This document shows, piece by piece, positions 1 through 11,046 of a stretch of DNA of 64,000 nucleotides (position 1 is the stretch's first letter; the number at the start of each line of letters is the position of its first letter). The notes beneath the pieces are model-generated. The model was not told the origin of the DNA, made no database searches, and saw nothing but the letters and a program-made list of their open reading frames with translations. This DNA is from Massilia sp. Bi118 (lineage in GTDB: Bacteria; Pseudomonadota; Gammaproteobacteria; Burkholderiales; Burkholderiaceae_D), in the NCBI RefSeq assembly GCF_918697865.1, contig NZ_CAKKMV010000001.1:1-64000 (forward strand), given 5' to 3'. Both the position numbers and the translations under genes were made by a program.

Positions 1-23
1 AAGCGCTTGCACCCCTTGTCCGC

Positions 24-43
24 GTTGTGTCGCTCGACACAAC
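24..43. repeat. Perfect inverted repeat GTTGTGTC-4-GACACAAC
   Basis: The 8-bp arms (24-31 and 36-43) are perfectly complementary around a 4-nt loop. No T-tract follows on either strand, so it is not a classical terminator. An operator is possible, but the regulated gene would lie outside the window. Confidence 0.45.
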
Positions 44-105
44 GATTGAACACAGCGCGTGGAAGACCCTTTAAAAGCGCCTGGAAAGTGGTTATCGTAG
101 ACATG

Positions 106-170
106 GTTGCAGGTTTAGGTTGTGAGCATGAGAACTCAGGGTTTTAGTACCCTTAACCTTTACCTGCAAC
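106..170. other. 65-nt nested stem-loop of unknown role
   Basis: The outer arms 106-121 and 155-170 pair at 14 of 16 positions and begin and end with GTTGCAGGT/ACCTGCAAC. Inside them, 138-142 and 149-153 (AGGGT/ACCCT) form a second short stem. The folded object would be cruciform-like or a structured RNA. I recognise no named family. Confidence 0.35.
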
Positions 171-238
171 TCCTTTCCGATGGTCTACTACCAGCTCAAC
201 TGTCAATTATCTTGGACAGCAGTGCGCCTTCGCGGGAA

Positions 239-265
239 GTCATTTCGGGCAATGCCCGGAATGAC
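239..265 (-). terminator. Hairpin just after parC stop
   Basis: A 12-bp stem with one G-T wobble and a 3-nt loop starts 2 nt beyond the parC stop codon. No T-tract follows on the minus strand, so it is either a factor-assisted end or an mRNA-stabilising hairpin rather than a canonical intrinsic terminator. Confidence 0.4.
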
Positions 266-267
266 GG

Positions 268-2592
<2,325 letters not shown>

Positions 2593-2603
2593 GTTCGTTC
2601 GTA

Positions 2604-4604
<2,001 letters not shown>

Positions 4605-4722
4605 GCTGTATTTGTGTAATCGAATGCCTGCGCATTCTATCTTGTCGCGCGGCAATAAGGTCGCCAAACGACGTGGCAAAAGGCGCCAGTGTCGGTGCTT
4701 ACGCGCGTTTTGGGAAGAGTGC

Positions 4723-4750
4723 TTGGCGCAACACTGTATGGAAATACAGT
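4723..4750 (+). promoter_or_regulatory. Candidate sigma-70 promoter overlapping the LexA-like box
   Basis: TTGGCG (4723-4728) and TACAGT (4745-4750) are separated by 16 bp and point toward the amidotransferase-like gene at 4846. The -10 and spacer coincide with the palindrome at 4734-4749, so a bound repressor would block the polymerase. The assignment comes from reading hexamers only. Confidence 0.4.
4734..4749. promoter_or_regulatory. LexA-like SOS box (CTGT-N8-ACAG)
   Basis: The sequence CTGT ATGGAAAT ACAG matches the LexA consensus CTGT-N8-ACAG of gamma- and betaproteobacteria exactly, and the flanks (CA and TA) extend toward the consensus. It lies about 97 nt upstream of the peptidase start on the plus strand and 130 nt from the parE start on the minus strand. 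Its overlap with a plus-strand promoter makes the peptidase the more likely target. Confidence 0.6.
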
Positions 4751-4845
4751 ATTTTTGCCTGTAGCGCGGAAGTTTGCAAGCATTGAATCGTCAGAATCTG
4801 TAAATGCGAATCGTGCGGGCCAATGGCCGGGCTATATTTAAGTGC

Positions 4846-5799
4846 ATGGCAGAACATAATGAAAATCGTGAAACTGCCGGCCCGCCGCGCGTGCCGGACC
4901 GGCGCGCCAGCGGCAGCGGCTCGCGCTACCTGCGGCAGGGCGATACGCCCTTGAACCTGGCCGGCCGCGTATTGCGCTCGCGCTGGCGCGCCCTCAGCGA
5001 CCGCTTCAGCCGCGACTTCATGCGGCGCACGCTGCGCATCGGCGTCTCGGCCCGCATCTTCCATCCGGAGCCCGGCTCGGTCGGCCTGCGCAGCAAGAAC
5101 CTGCAATACCTCGAGGAATCGATTGCACAATGGGTGATGTCGCGCGACGTGCTGGTCTTCATGGTGCCGACCGTGAATACCGGCGGCCTGCTGCACCCCT
5201 CCAACATCACCATGCGCCATTACGCGCGCCACCTGGACGGGCTGGTGCTGCAGGGCGGGGCGGACGTCTCGCCGATGACCTATGCGGAGTCGCCCACGCG
5301 CCCGGAATGGAACGGCGACCGCGCGCGCGACGTGTACGAGCTGGAACTGCTGCATGAATTCGTCGACGCCGGCAAGCCGGTGCTGGGCATCTGCCGCGGT
5401 TGCCAGCTGATCAACGTCGGTTTCGGCGGCACCCTCTACCAGGACGTTGCCACCAACGTGCCCGAGGCCCTGGCCCACGTGCACGAAGACTACGACGCCC
5501 ACCGCCACGCCATCGTGTTCCCGCCCGGCTCCTCGCTGGGCAAGATGTTCCCCGACCAGCAGCGCCCGATCGTGAACTCCATCCACCACCAGGCCGTCAA
5601 GGACCTGGGGCGCGATATCCATGTGGAGGCGATGTCCGACCCGGACGGCATCATTGAAGCGATCCGCTACCAAAGGGCGCCCTTCGTGATGGGGCTGCAG
5701 TGGCATCCGGAGTTCCACCGGGCGAAGGGGACGGAGCTGCTGGATTGTACGCCGGTGCTGGATGAGTTTTTGAGGGCGGCCAGGGAGACCAGGCTCTAA
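4846..5799 (+). CDS. Class I glutamine amidotransferase-like peptidase C26 (gamma-glutamyl hydrolase type)
   Basis: The protein belongs to the peptidase C26/PuuD family, cytoplasmic enzymes that hydrolyse gamma-glutamyl amides such as gamma-glutamyl-GABA. The nucleophile elbow GICRGCQ carries the catalytic cysteine, and the C-terminal motif LQWHPEF carries the catalytic histidine and glutamate. Between them lies a typical IHHQAVKDLG segment. From the ATG at 4846 it is 317 residues. An in-frame ATG 42 nt upstream is possible, and neither start has a strong Shine-Dalgarno. About 60 poorly conserved N-terminal residues, rich in Arg, precede the catalytic domain. No puu or other polyamine genes are nearby, so the substrate is unknown. 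The promoter region carries a LexA-like box. Confidence 0.8.
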   Translation: MAEHNENRETAGPPRVPDRRASGSGSRYLRQGDTPLNLAGRVLRSRWRALSDRFSRDFMRRTLRIGVSARIFHPEPGSVGLRSKNLQYLEESIAQWVMSRDVLVFMVPTVNTGGLLHPSNITMRHYARHLDGLVLQGGADVSPMTYAESPTRPEWNGDRARDVYELELLHEFVDAGKPVLGICRGCQLINVGFGGTLYQDVATNVPEALAHVHEDYDAHRHAIVFPPGSSLGKMFPDQQRPIVNSIHHQAVKDLGRDIHVEAMSDPDGIIEAIRYQRAPFVMGLQWHPEFHRAKGTELLDCTPVLDEFLRAARETRL

Positions 5800-5808
5800 G
5801 TGTTGACT

Positions 5809-5895
5809 CGTCGTCCCCGCGAAGGCGGGGATCCAAGTTCTGCATGCGTTTCGTTAGCGCGCGCAACTTGGGTTCCCGCCTTCGCGGGAACGACG
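5809..5895. repeat. Dispersed palindromic repeat, family A, copy 1
   Basis: This is an ~87-bp composite palindrome. CGTCG and a GC-rich hairpin (CCCCGCGAAGGCGGGG) are followed by ATCCAAGTT, a variable centre, AACTTGGGT, a second hairpin (CCCGCCTTCGCGGG) and AACGACG. Copies with the same plan lie at 30357, 35384 and 43045, each just after the stop codon of a plus-strand gene. It is a REP/BIME-like element. Confidence 0.85.
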
Positions 5896-5906
5896 AAAGA
5901 ATATGC

Positions 5907-5935
5907 TTGCACAGCTTTCCAAGTATCTCCATAAT
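5907..5935 (+). promoter_or_regulatory. Sigma-70 promoter of the Fur-box gene
   Basis: TTGCAC (5907-5912) and CATAAT (5930-5935) are separated by exactly 17 bp. The expected transcription start near 5942 falls inside the Fur-type palindrome that follows. Confidence 0.6.
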
Positions 5936-5939
5936 CTAA

Positions 5940-5956
5940 ATGAGAATCATTCTCAT
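5940..5956. promoter_or_regulatory. Fur-type iron box
   Basis: ATGAGAAT-C-ATTCTCAT is a perfect 8-1-8 palindrome that closely matches the classical Fur box (repeats of GATAAT/ATGAGAAT). It covers the expected start point of the promoter at 5907-5935 and ends 17 nt before the start codon of the downstream gene. Occupancy by Fe-Fur would therefore block initiation. Confidence 0.75.
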
Positions 5957-5973
5957 GAAGACAAGGAGGCCAC

Positions 5974-6336
5974 ATGGACGACGATTTCCTGGACGATACC
6001 CCCGCATCCGGCACCCCCAGCACCCGCCACGCCCTGCTGGTCGCGGCCCTGCTGCACCTGATGTCGCAATACACGCTGCGCAGCACCCCGCGCGCACCCG
6101 CCGCGAACCCCGAAGACGAAGGCCCCTGCGTGAAACTGGCCGCCGTGATCGAACGCCACCTCGACGCCCTGGCCCGCCTGCCGGATGCCGAGCCGGTGCT
6201 GCGCGCCACCTGCGAGCAATTGCGCGTGAAATGGGAAGACCTGGTCGACAGCCGCATGCCTGTGCCGGTCAAGCGGCCGTTGTTGTCGCGCATTCTGCGT
6301 CCGGGCGCGTTCAAGGCGCCGGCGCTGGCAAGCTGA
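5974..6336 (+). CDS. Small protein of unknown function, probably Fur-regulated
   Basis: The 120-residue protein has no family I can name. It begins with an acidic stretch (MDDDFLDD). A predicted helix about residues 18-33 (RHALLVAALLHLMSQ) and a second helical region around 55-90 containing a single cysteine follow. The C-terminus is basic and hydrophobic. There is no signal peptide and no CxxC metal motif. The start is secure, with AAGGAGG at 5963-5969 five nt upstream of the ATG. Transcription is predicted from the promoter at 5907-5935 under a Fur box. This implies expression in iron starvation and a role in iron homeostasis or iron-sparing, which is inference from the operator alone. Confidence 0.7.
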   Translation: MDDDFLDDTPASGTPSTRHALLVAALLHLMSQYTLRSTPRAPAANPEDEGPCVKLAAVIERHLDALARLPDAEPVLRATCEQLRVKWEDLVDSRMPVPVKRPLLSRILRPGAFKAPALAS

Positions 6337-6348
6337 GGCGGAAAGGAA

Positions 6349-7026
6349 TCAGCCCAGCCAGGCGCGCAGGGCAGCTTCGCCGTCCGGCGTAAAAGCCAGT
6401 ACGCGGGAGTCCGGCACGCGCCTGGCCCAGCCCAGTTGCTGAAAACGGTCCAACAGGGCGGTGCCGAGCTGGCCGGCAAGGTGATGGCGCCGCTCGCTCC
6501 AGTCCAGGCAGGTGCGGCAGAAGGGGCGGCGCGAGGCCGGCAGCTTGCCGGTGTCGACGCCGAGGGCGCGCACCAGCGCCTGTCCTTGCGAAGTGAGCGC
6601 GACGCCGTCGGCGTCCAGCGCAAACGCACCGCGCCGCGCCAGGCTTTCATAAACAAGAACACCCAGCTCGCCGGCCAGATGGTCGTAGCAGACCCGCGCC
6701 TTCCTCAGCGCCGGCTCGCGCGGACTCGAGCGCACACGCACGGCGCCGGTGCCGAAAGCCACGCCCATCAGCGATTCGAGCAGCTGGGCGACCTCGGCAT
6801 CGGCGATGCGGAAGTAGCGGTGCCGGCCCTGCGCTTCGACGCTGAGCAAGCCGGCATCCTCCAGCTTGGCCAGGTGCGTGCTGATGGTCTGGCGCGTGAC
6901 GCCGGCGGCGTCGGCCAGTTCAGTCGCGGTCAGCGCCATGCCGCTCATCAGGACGGTGAGCACCTCGGCGCGCGCGTGGTCGCCGATCATGGCGGCGATA
7001 TTCGTGATATTCGGTCCGTCTCGCAT
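6349..7026 (-). CDS. ArsR-family winged-helix transcriptional regulator with C-terminal Cys-containing domain
   Basis: The N-terminal ~95 residues are an ArsR-type winged helix. The recognition region reads ELADAAGVTRQTISTHL, followed by the wing with GRHRYFRI. The remaining ~120 residues form a second domain containing VCYDHLAGELG and RTCLDWSERRHHLAG. This matches a subgroup of ArsR-like regulators whose inducer is unknown. No canonical alpha3 metal site (CxC) is visible. The gene is divergent from the NIPSNAP/monooxygenase pair. A perfect 8-8-8 inverted repeat overlaps its own start codon, consistent with autoregulation and control of the facing operon. Confidence 0.85.
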   Translation of the reverse strand: MRDGPNITNIAAMIGDHARAEVLTVLMSGMALTATELADAAGVTRQTISTHLAKLEDAGLLSVEAQGRHRYFRIADAEVAQLLESLMGVAFGTGAVRVRSSPREPALRKARVCYDHLAGELGVLVYESLARRGAFALDADGVALTSQGQALVRALGVDTGKLPASRRPFCRTCLDWSERRHHLAGQLGTALLDRFQQLGWARRVPDSRVLAFTPDGEAALRAWLG

Positions 7027-7048
7027 GCTTCGATCCTAACCGAAGCAT
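7025..7048. promoter_or_regulatory. Inverted repeat, probable operator of the ArsR regulator
   Basis: ATGCTTCG and CGAAGCAT are perfect 8-bp arms separated by 8 bp. The repeat covers the regulator's start codon and lies 52 nt upstream of the divergent NIPSNAP gene. Symmetry and position fit an ArsR dimer site. Binding is inferred. Confidence 0.5.
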
Positions 7049-7099
7049 CGTCGCGGGGCAAAGGGCTAATGTGGTCACCTTCATCACCAAGGAGGCCAC

Positions 7100-7429
7100 A
7101 TGATCACCTGCTTCATCCGCTACGAAATAGACCCCACACGCAAAGAACAGTTCCGCCGCTACGCGGAAAACTGGGGCCGCATCATCCCGCGCCTGGGCGG
7201 GAGCCTGCTCGGCTACTTCCTGCCGCATGAGGGCACGAACTACGAGGCCTGGGGCCTGGTCGGCTTCGACAGCCTGGCCGCCTACGAAGCCTATCGCGCA
7301 CGCCTGAAACTCGATGAGGAGGCGCGCGCCAACTTCGCCTTCGCGCAAGAGCAGTGCTTCATCCTGCGCGAAGAACGGACCTTCACCGAACTGGTCGAAG
7401 GGACTTTACACCCGGAGCCGCTGCGATGA
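7100..7429 (+). CDS. NIPSNAP-family protein
   Basis: A 109-residue protein of the NIPSNAP fold (dimeric alpha/beta-barrel, ferredoxin-like). It opens with [18 protein letters not shown], followed by a Trp/Gly-rich centre ([20 protein letters not shown]) and a C-terminal helix. The bacterial function of this family is not established. AAGGAGG sits six nt before the ATG. Its stop overlaps the start of the next gene by 4 nt (ATGA), so the two are translationally coupled. The facing ArsR regulator probably controls them. Confidence 0.8.
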   Translation: MITCFIRYEIDPTRKEQFRRYAENWGRIIPRLGGSLLGYFLPHEGTNYEAWGLVGFDSLAAYEAYRARLKLDEEARANFAFAQEQCFILREERTFTELVEGTLHPEPLR

Positions 7430-7776
7430 TCGCCGTGATCTTCGAAGTCGAGCCGGATCCCGCGTATCGGCAGGAATACCTGGATACGGCCGCCGTGCTG
7501 CGCGCCGAGCTGGAAGCCATCGATGGTTTCATCTCGGTGGAGCGCTTCGAGTCGCTGTCGCGGCCGGGCACGCTCCTGTCGCTGTCCTTCTGGCGCGATG
7601 AAGATGCGGTCAAAGGCTGGCGCAACCTGGCCTCGCACCGCGAAGCGCAAATGCGCGGGCGGCAGGGCGTGTTCCGCAACTACCGGCTGCGCGTGGCCGA
7701 GGTACTGCGCGATTACGGCTTGCGCGAGCGGGACGAGGCGCCGGCGGACGCCCCGCGCCTCCGCATCACTCCCTGA
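7426..7776 (+). CDS. Antibiotic biosynthesis monooxygenase (ABM) domain protein
   Basis: A 116-residue single-domain protein of the ABM family (dimeric alpha/beta barrel). It has the typical course [12 protein letters not shown], then [10 protein letters not shown], then [18 protein letters not shown], and a C-terminal helix ending in [12 protein letters not shown] proteins include cofactor-free monooxygenases and haem-degrading enzymes. The residues visible here do not decide which applies. The start codon overlaps the NIPSNAP stop, and both proteins share the same fold class, suggesting a paired function under the upstream ArsR regulator. Confidence 0.8.
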   Translation: MIAVIFEVEPDPAYRQEYLDTAAVLRAELEAIDGFISVERFESLSRPGTLLSLSFWRDEDAVKGWRNLASHREAQMRGRQGVFRNYRLRVAEVLRDYGLRERDEAPADAPRLRITP

Positions 7777-7779
7777 TCA

Positions 7780-8226
7780 TCAATCCCTGATCTCGGCCTC
7801 GACCAGCTTGGCCAGCAGCTCCAGCGACTCCTGCCAGCCCAGGTAGCAGGCCTCTGCCGGAATCACGGCCGGAATGCCTTCCTGCCGGATCTTCACCTCG
7901 ACGCCGCAGAACACTTCACGCAGCGTTACCGTGGTCTGCATGCGGCCGGGCAGGTTCGGATCGTCGAATTCGGCCGAGTAGCGCAGGCGCTGGCCCGGTT
8001 CCAGTTCCAGGTATTCGCCGCCGAAAGAATGGCCATGGCCGGTGGTGAAATTCGTGAAGGACATGCGGTAGCGGCCGCCGACCCGGGCGTCCATCTCGTG
8101 GACGGTGCCGATGAAGCCATGTGGCGGCAGCCATTTGGCGAAGGCGCCGGCGGTGGTGAAGGCGCGGTAGACGCGGTCGGCGCTGGATTTCAGGACGCGG
8201 TGCAAATCAACAGTATTCGTGGACAT
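7780..8226 (-). CDS. SRPBCC / AHSA1-like protein
   Basis: A 148-residue START-like hydrophobic-cavity protein. It has the AHSA1/polyketide-cyclase opening (VDLHRVLKSSADRVYRAFT) and a central HGFIGTVHEMDARVGGRYRMSF segment. It ends with a LGWQESLELLAKLVE helix. Such proteins bind small ligands or act as enzyme-like factors; this one's ligand is unknown. The start has AAGGAGA upstream on the minus strand. It converges with the ABM gene, 3 nt apart. Confidence 0.8.
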   Translation of the reverse strand: MSTNTVDLHRVLKSSADRVYRAFTTAGAFAKWLPPHGFIGTVHEMDARVGGRYRMSFTNFTTGHGHSFGGEYLELEPGQRLRYSAEFDDPNLPGRMQTTVTLREVFCGVEVKIRQEGIPAVIPAEACYLGWQESLELLAKLVEAEIRD

Positions 8227-8311
8227 GATGTCTCCTTATCGTTGGCAGAGGAGGTCCCTCTGATGCTACGACGAACGGGGCGCGGCAAATTCGACATGCT
8301 AGAGTAATCGC

Positions 8312-8638
8312 ATGTCATCCTCCCGACAATATCCAGTCACGCCGGACGGCCGCTACTTCGTGGTCGACGGCCGCCTGTGGCGCACCACCAATCCCGCGCT
8401 CGCGCCCGAAGAAAAGCAGGCACTGGTCGACAAACTGATGAAGGCGCGCCGCCAGGTCGGCGTCGCGAAGAAGGCCGGCGATGCGGAAGCGGAGCGCCAG
8501 GCCCGCGCCGCGGTCGATGAGGCCAAGCGCGCACTGGGCGAGCGAGGTCCGGTGTGGTGGAGCGATGGCGCCCCCGACTTCAACCGGCGCCTCGCCGCCA
8601 ACACGCCCTACGCCGATTGGTATGCGGCGCTTCCTTAA
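8312..8638 (+). CDS. Conserved small protein of unknown function
   Basis: A 108-residue soluble protein. It has an N-terminal beta segment (YFVVDGRLWRTTNPAL), a central charged helix (about 35-75, rich in Lys, Ala and Glu) and a C-terminal motif RGPVWWSDGAPDFNRR. No catalytic motif or signal peptide is visible. The ending resembles small proteins common in proteobacteria, but I cannot assign a function. There is no Shine-Dalgarno. A TAGAGT hexamer 6 nt before the ATG could be a -10 element giving a leaderless mRNA. Confidence 0.65.
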   Translation: MSSSRQYPVTPDGRYFVVDGRLWRTTNPALAPEEKQALVDKLMKARRQVGVAKKAGDAEAERQARAAVDEAKRALGERGPVWWSDGAPDFNRRLAANTPYADWYAALP

Positions 8639-8690
8639 AACCATTTCTTTTTGCCGCGCCTTATTCCTACAGCACACCATGTAAATACGA

Positions 8691-8718
8691 TTGATTTCGG
8701 CTTGTCATCGTCGATACT
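8691..8718 (+). promoter_or_regulatory. Candidate promoter of the peroxidase gene
   Basis: TTGATT (8691-8696) and GATACT (8713-8718) are separated by 16 bp, 120 nt upstream of the peroxidase start. The leader between them and the gene contains a short CTGG/CCAG hairpin around 8765-8783. Confidence 0.35.
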
Positions 8719-8839
8719 TCGGAGCTTATAACCCGCGTCCATTTCCCTTGCTCAGTTACCAGCAGGCTGGCAATCATTGCCCAGCCAGGATTTCGCTCGT
8801 CTGTTGCATCCGCGCGGGTTCAACATAAGGAGGAGAGTG

Positions 8840-10450
8840 ATGAAGAAGTTTGCATTTCTACTGGCGACCCTGCTTGGCATCTGGTCGATGGCAACCATGT
8901 CGGTCGCCGATACGGTCACGGCGATGCACCCCGCGGCCGCACCGCATCCGGATAATGTGTTCACAAGGATGTTTCCCGATCTATCTCCGTTTTCCCAGCA
9001 GACCAACGATGCGCGCAAGGCGGTGCAGCTGCTCGCCGCGCAAGGCGGGTTGCTCGATGCGCACGACCAGCTGACCGACCCGGTCGCCTCGATCACCGAT
9101 CCCGGGCCGGTCAACCGGGACAACCCCAGCATGACGGCCGGCATGACCTTCCTCGGTCAATTCCTCGACCACGACATCACCTTCGACAAGAGGTCGGCGC
9201 TGAATGCCAACGTCGATCCGCTCAGGACAATCAATTTCCGCACCGCGGCCTTCGACCTCGATTCGGTCTACGGCGACGGTCCGCAGCGCTCGCCGCAGCT
9301 GTACGACACCAGTTCCGGCCGCATCAAGTTCAGGCTGCAGGCCATCCCCGGTTCGGAGACGGTGTCGCGGCATAACGCGGTGCGCTTCGACGTGCCGCGC
9401 GATGGCGCCGCCAATGCCATCGTCGCCGAATCGCGCAACGACGAAAACTGCGTCATCAGCCAGATGCAGGTGGCCTTCCTGTCTTTCCATAACGCCGTCA
9501 CCGACTGGCTGGCAGCCCAGCCGGCCTACCAGGGCGCGTCCGCGGACCGCATCTTCCGCGATGCGCGCCGCCTCGTGACCTGGCACTACCAGTGGATCAT
9601 CCTGCATGAATTCCTGCCCAAAACGATAGGGCCGACCCTGCTGGCAAGAATCTTGCGCGATGGGCCGCAGTTCTACCACCCCGAGGCGGCGGTAAACCGC
9701 TTCCAGGCCGCCGATGGACAATCGATGCCGCGCATCCCGATCGAGTTCGCGGCCGCCGCCTACCGCTTCGGCCACTCGCAGGTGCGGCCGAGCTACCGCC
9801 TGAATTTCTCGGCGACGGGCGGCACGCCGCTGTTCCTGTTCATCTTCGACGACAGCCAGGACCCCGCCGCGGCCGACCCCGGCGACCTGCGCGGCGGCAA
9901 GCGCGCGCCGCGCCGTTTCATCGATTGGGAAACCTTCTTCGATTTTGGCGACGGCAATGTCCGCAACAACAAGCTGATCGACACCCATTTGTCCACGCCG
10001 CTGATGGCGCTGCCGGGTTCGCGCGGACCTTCGCCCGGGCTGCCGAGCGACGGGCTGCAGTCGCTGCCGGCGCGCAGCCTCACGCGCGCCGTGAACTTCG
10101 GCATCCCGTCCGGGCAGGCGATCGCCAGGAAGCTGCGGGTGCCGGTGCTCACGCCGGCCCAGCTGCATGAACTGGCGCCCTACGCCCTCGACAGCAGGAC
10201 GACCATGGATACCTCGACCCCCTTGTTCTACTACGTGCTGAAGGAGGCGGAAGTGATGGCCAGCGGCCAGCGCCTCGGCCCGGTCGGCGGCGACATCGTC
10301 GGCGAAGTCTTCGTCGGCCTGCTGCGCGAGGACAGCGGCGCCTACCTTCGGGCGCAGCCGGGCTGGCGGCCGACCCTGCCTTCCAGCACGCCCGGCGACT
10401 TCCGGATGACGGACCTGCTGAAGTTTGCCGGCGTGGTGCCGCCGCTCTGA
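8840..10450 (+). CDS. Secreted animal-type haem peroxidase
   Basis: A 536-residue member of the animal haem peroxidase superfamily (myeloperoxidase/peroxinectin fold), which oxidises halides or organic substrates with hydrogen peroxide. A Sec signal peptide covers residues 1-23. The distal motif GQFLDHDITFD carries His111 and a calcium-ligand Asp112. Arg199 in SRNDEN fits the catalytic arginine segment, and proximal His312 lies in RFGHSQVRP. Compared with animal enzymes the C-terminal part is short, and no calcium-binding toxin repeats are attached. AAGGAGGAG at 8828-8836 fixes the ATG at 8840; an upstream in-frame start at 8777 is less likely. It precedes a periplasmic DUF4142 gene by 40 nt, perhaps in one operon. 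Confidence 0.85.
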   Translation: MKKFAFLLATLLGIWSMATMSVADTVTAMHPAAAPHPDNVFTRMFPDLSPFSQQTNDARKAVQLLAAQGGLLDAHDQLTDPVASITDPGPVNRDNPSMTAGMTFLGQFLDHDITFDKRSALNANVDPLRTINFRTAAFDLDSVYGDGPQRSPQLYDTSSGRIKFRLQAIPGSETVSRHNAVRFDVPRDGAANAIVAESRNDENCVISQMQVAFLSFHNAVTDWLAAQPAYQGASADRIFRDARRLVTWHYQWIILHEFLPKTIGPTLLARILRDGPQFYHPEAAVNRFQAADGQSMPRIPIEFAAAAYRFGHSQVRPSYRLNFSATGGTPLFLFIFDDSQDPAAADPGDLRGGKRAPRRFIDWETFFDFGDGNVRNNKLIDTHLSTPLMALPGSRGPSPGLPSDGLQSLPARSLTRAVNFGIPSGQAIARKLRVPVLTPAQLHELAPYALDSRTTMDTSTPLFYYVLKEAEVMASGQRLGPVGGDIVGEVFVGLLREDSGAYLRAQPGWRPTLPSSTPGDFRMTDLLKFAGVVPPL

Positions 10451-10490
10451 ACAAAAATGCCCCTTCATCATGCCAATCCGAGGAGGTTTT

Positions 10491-11024
10491 ATGAGCACCC
10501 TGTCTCACAAGCTAGTTACCGCAGCTATCTCCAGCGCGCTCGCCCTGGCCGGCGCCAGCTTCGCGCAGCAGACGCCGGACGACGCGCAGATCGCCGGCAT
10601 CGTTGTCGCCGCCAACAGCGTCGACATCAATGCCGGCAAGCTGGCGCAGAAGAAGGCCGCGGACGCCGAGGTCAAGGCCTTCGCCAGGCAGATGGTGACC
10701 GACCACACGGCCGTGAACAAGCAGGCCGGCGCACTGGTGAAAAAGCTGAAGGTGACGCCGACGGAAAGCGATCTCAGTAAAACCCTGAAGCAGGGCGGGG
10801 CCGACAACATGGCGAAACTCAAGCCGCTGAAAGGCAAGGATTTCGATAAAGCCTATATCGACCACGAAGTCGAGTACCACCAGGCGGTCATCGACGCGAT
10901 GGACAAGACCCTGATCCCCAGCGCGCAGAACGCCGAGCTGAAGGACACCTTGGTGAAGACGCGCCCGGCCTTCGTCGCCCACCTGGAGCATGCGAAGAAG
11001 ATCCAGGCGGCGATGATGAAGTAG
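10491..11024 (+). CDS. DUF4142 periplasmic protein
   Basis: A 177-residue exported protein with a signal peptide ending near SFAQQ (residues 20-26) and a DUF4142 four-helix domain. Typical landmarks are AADAEVKAFARQMVTDHTAVNKQ, DKAYIDHEVEYHQAVI and a final helix. The fold is related to ferritin-like DUF305/DUF4142 proteins, with conserved His residues in the second half. Function is unknown; family members are often linked to envelope or oxidative stress. GAGGAGG stands seven nt before the ATG at 10491. The position after the secreted peroxidase suggests shared export and possibly joint expression. Confidence 0.8.
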   Translation: MSTLSHKLVTAAISSALALAGASFAQQTPDDAQIAGIVVAANSVDINAGKLAQKKAADAEVKAFARQMVTDHTAVNKQAGALVKKLKVTPTESDLSKTLKQGGADNMAKLKPLKGKDFDKAYIDHEVEYHQAVIDAMDKTLIPSAQNAELKDTLVKTRPAFVAHLEHAKKIQAAMMK

Positions 11025-11046
11025 GCGGCAAATAAGCGGCGGCGCT

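Larger units (their letters stand above)
1..267. other. Gene-free left edge with inverted repeats
   Basis: No convincing gene is seen here. One plus frame is open from the left edge to about position 145, but it resembles nothing I recognise. The stretch holds a perfect 8-bp inverted repeat with a 4-nt loop (24-43) and a larger nested stem-loop (106-170), listed separately. It lies downstream of parC, so it may include the 3' untranslated region of that gene. Confidence 0.5.

Noticed and set aside
106..170. Stem-loop as an integron attC site
   Set aside because: The ends read GTTGCAG...CTGCAAC, the reverse of the attC core arrangement, and no integrase or cassette is visible.
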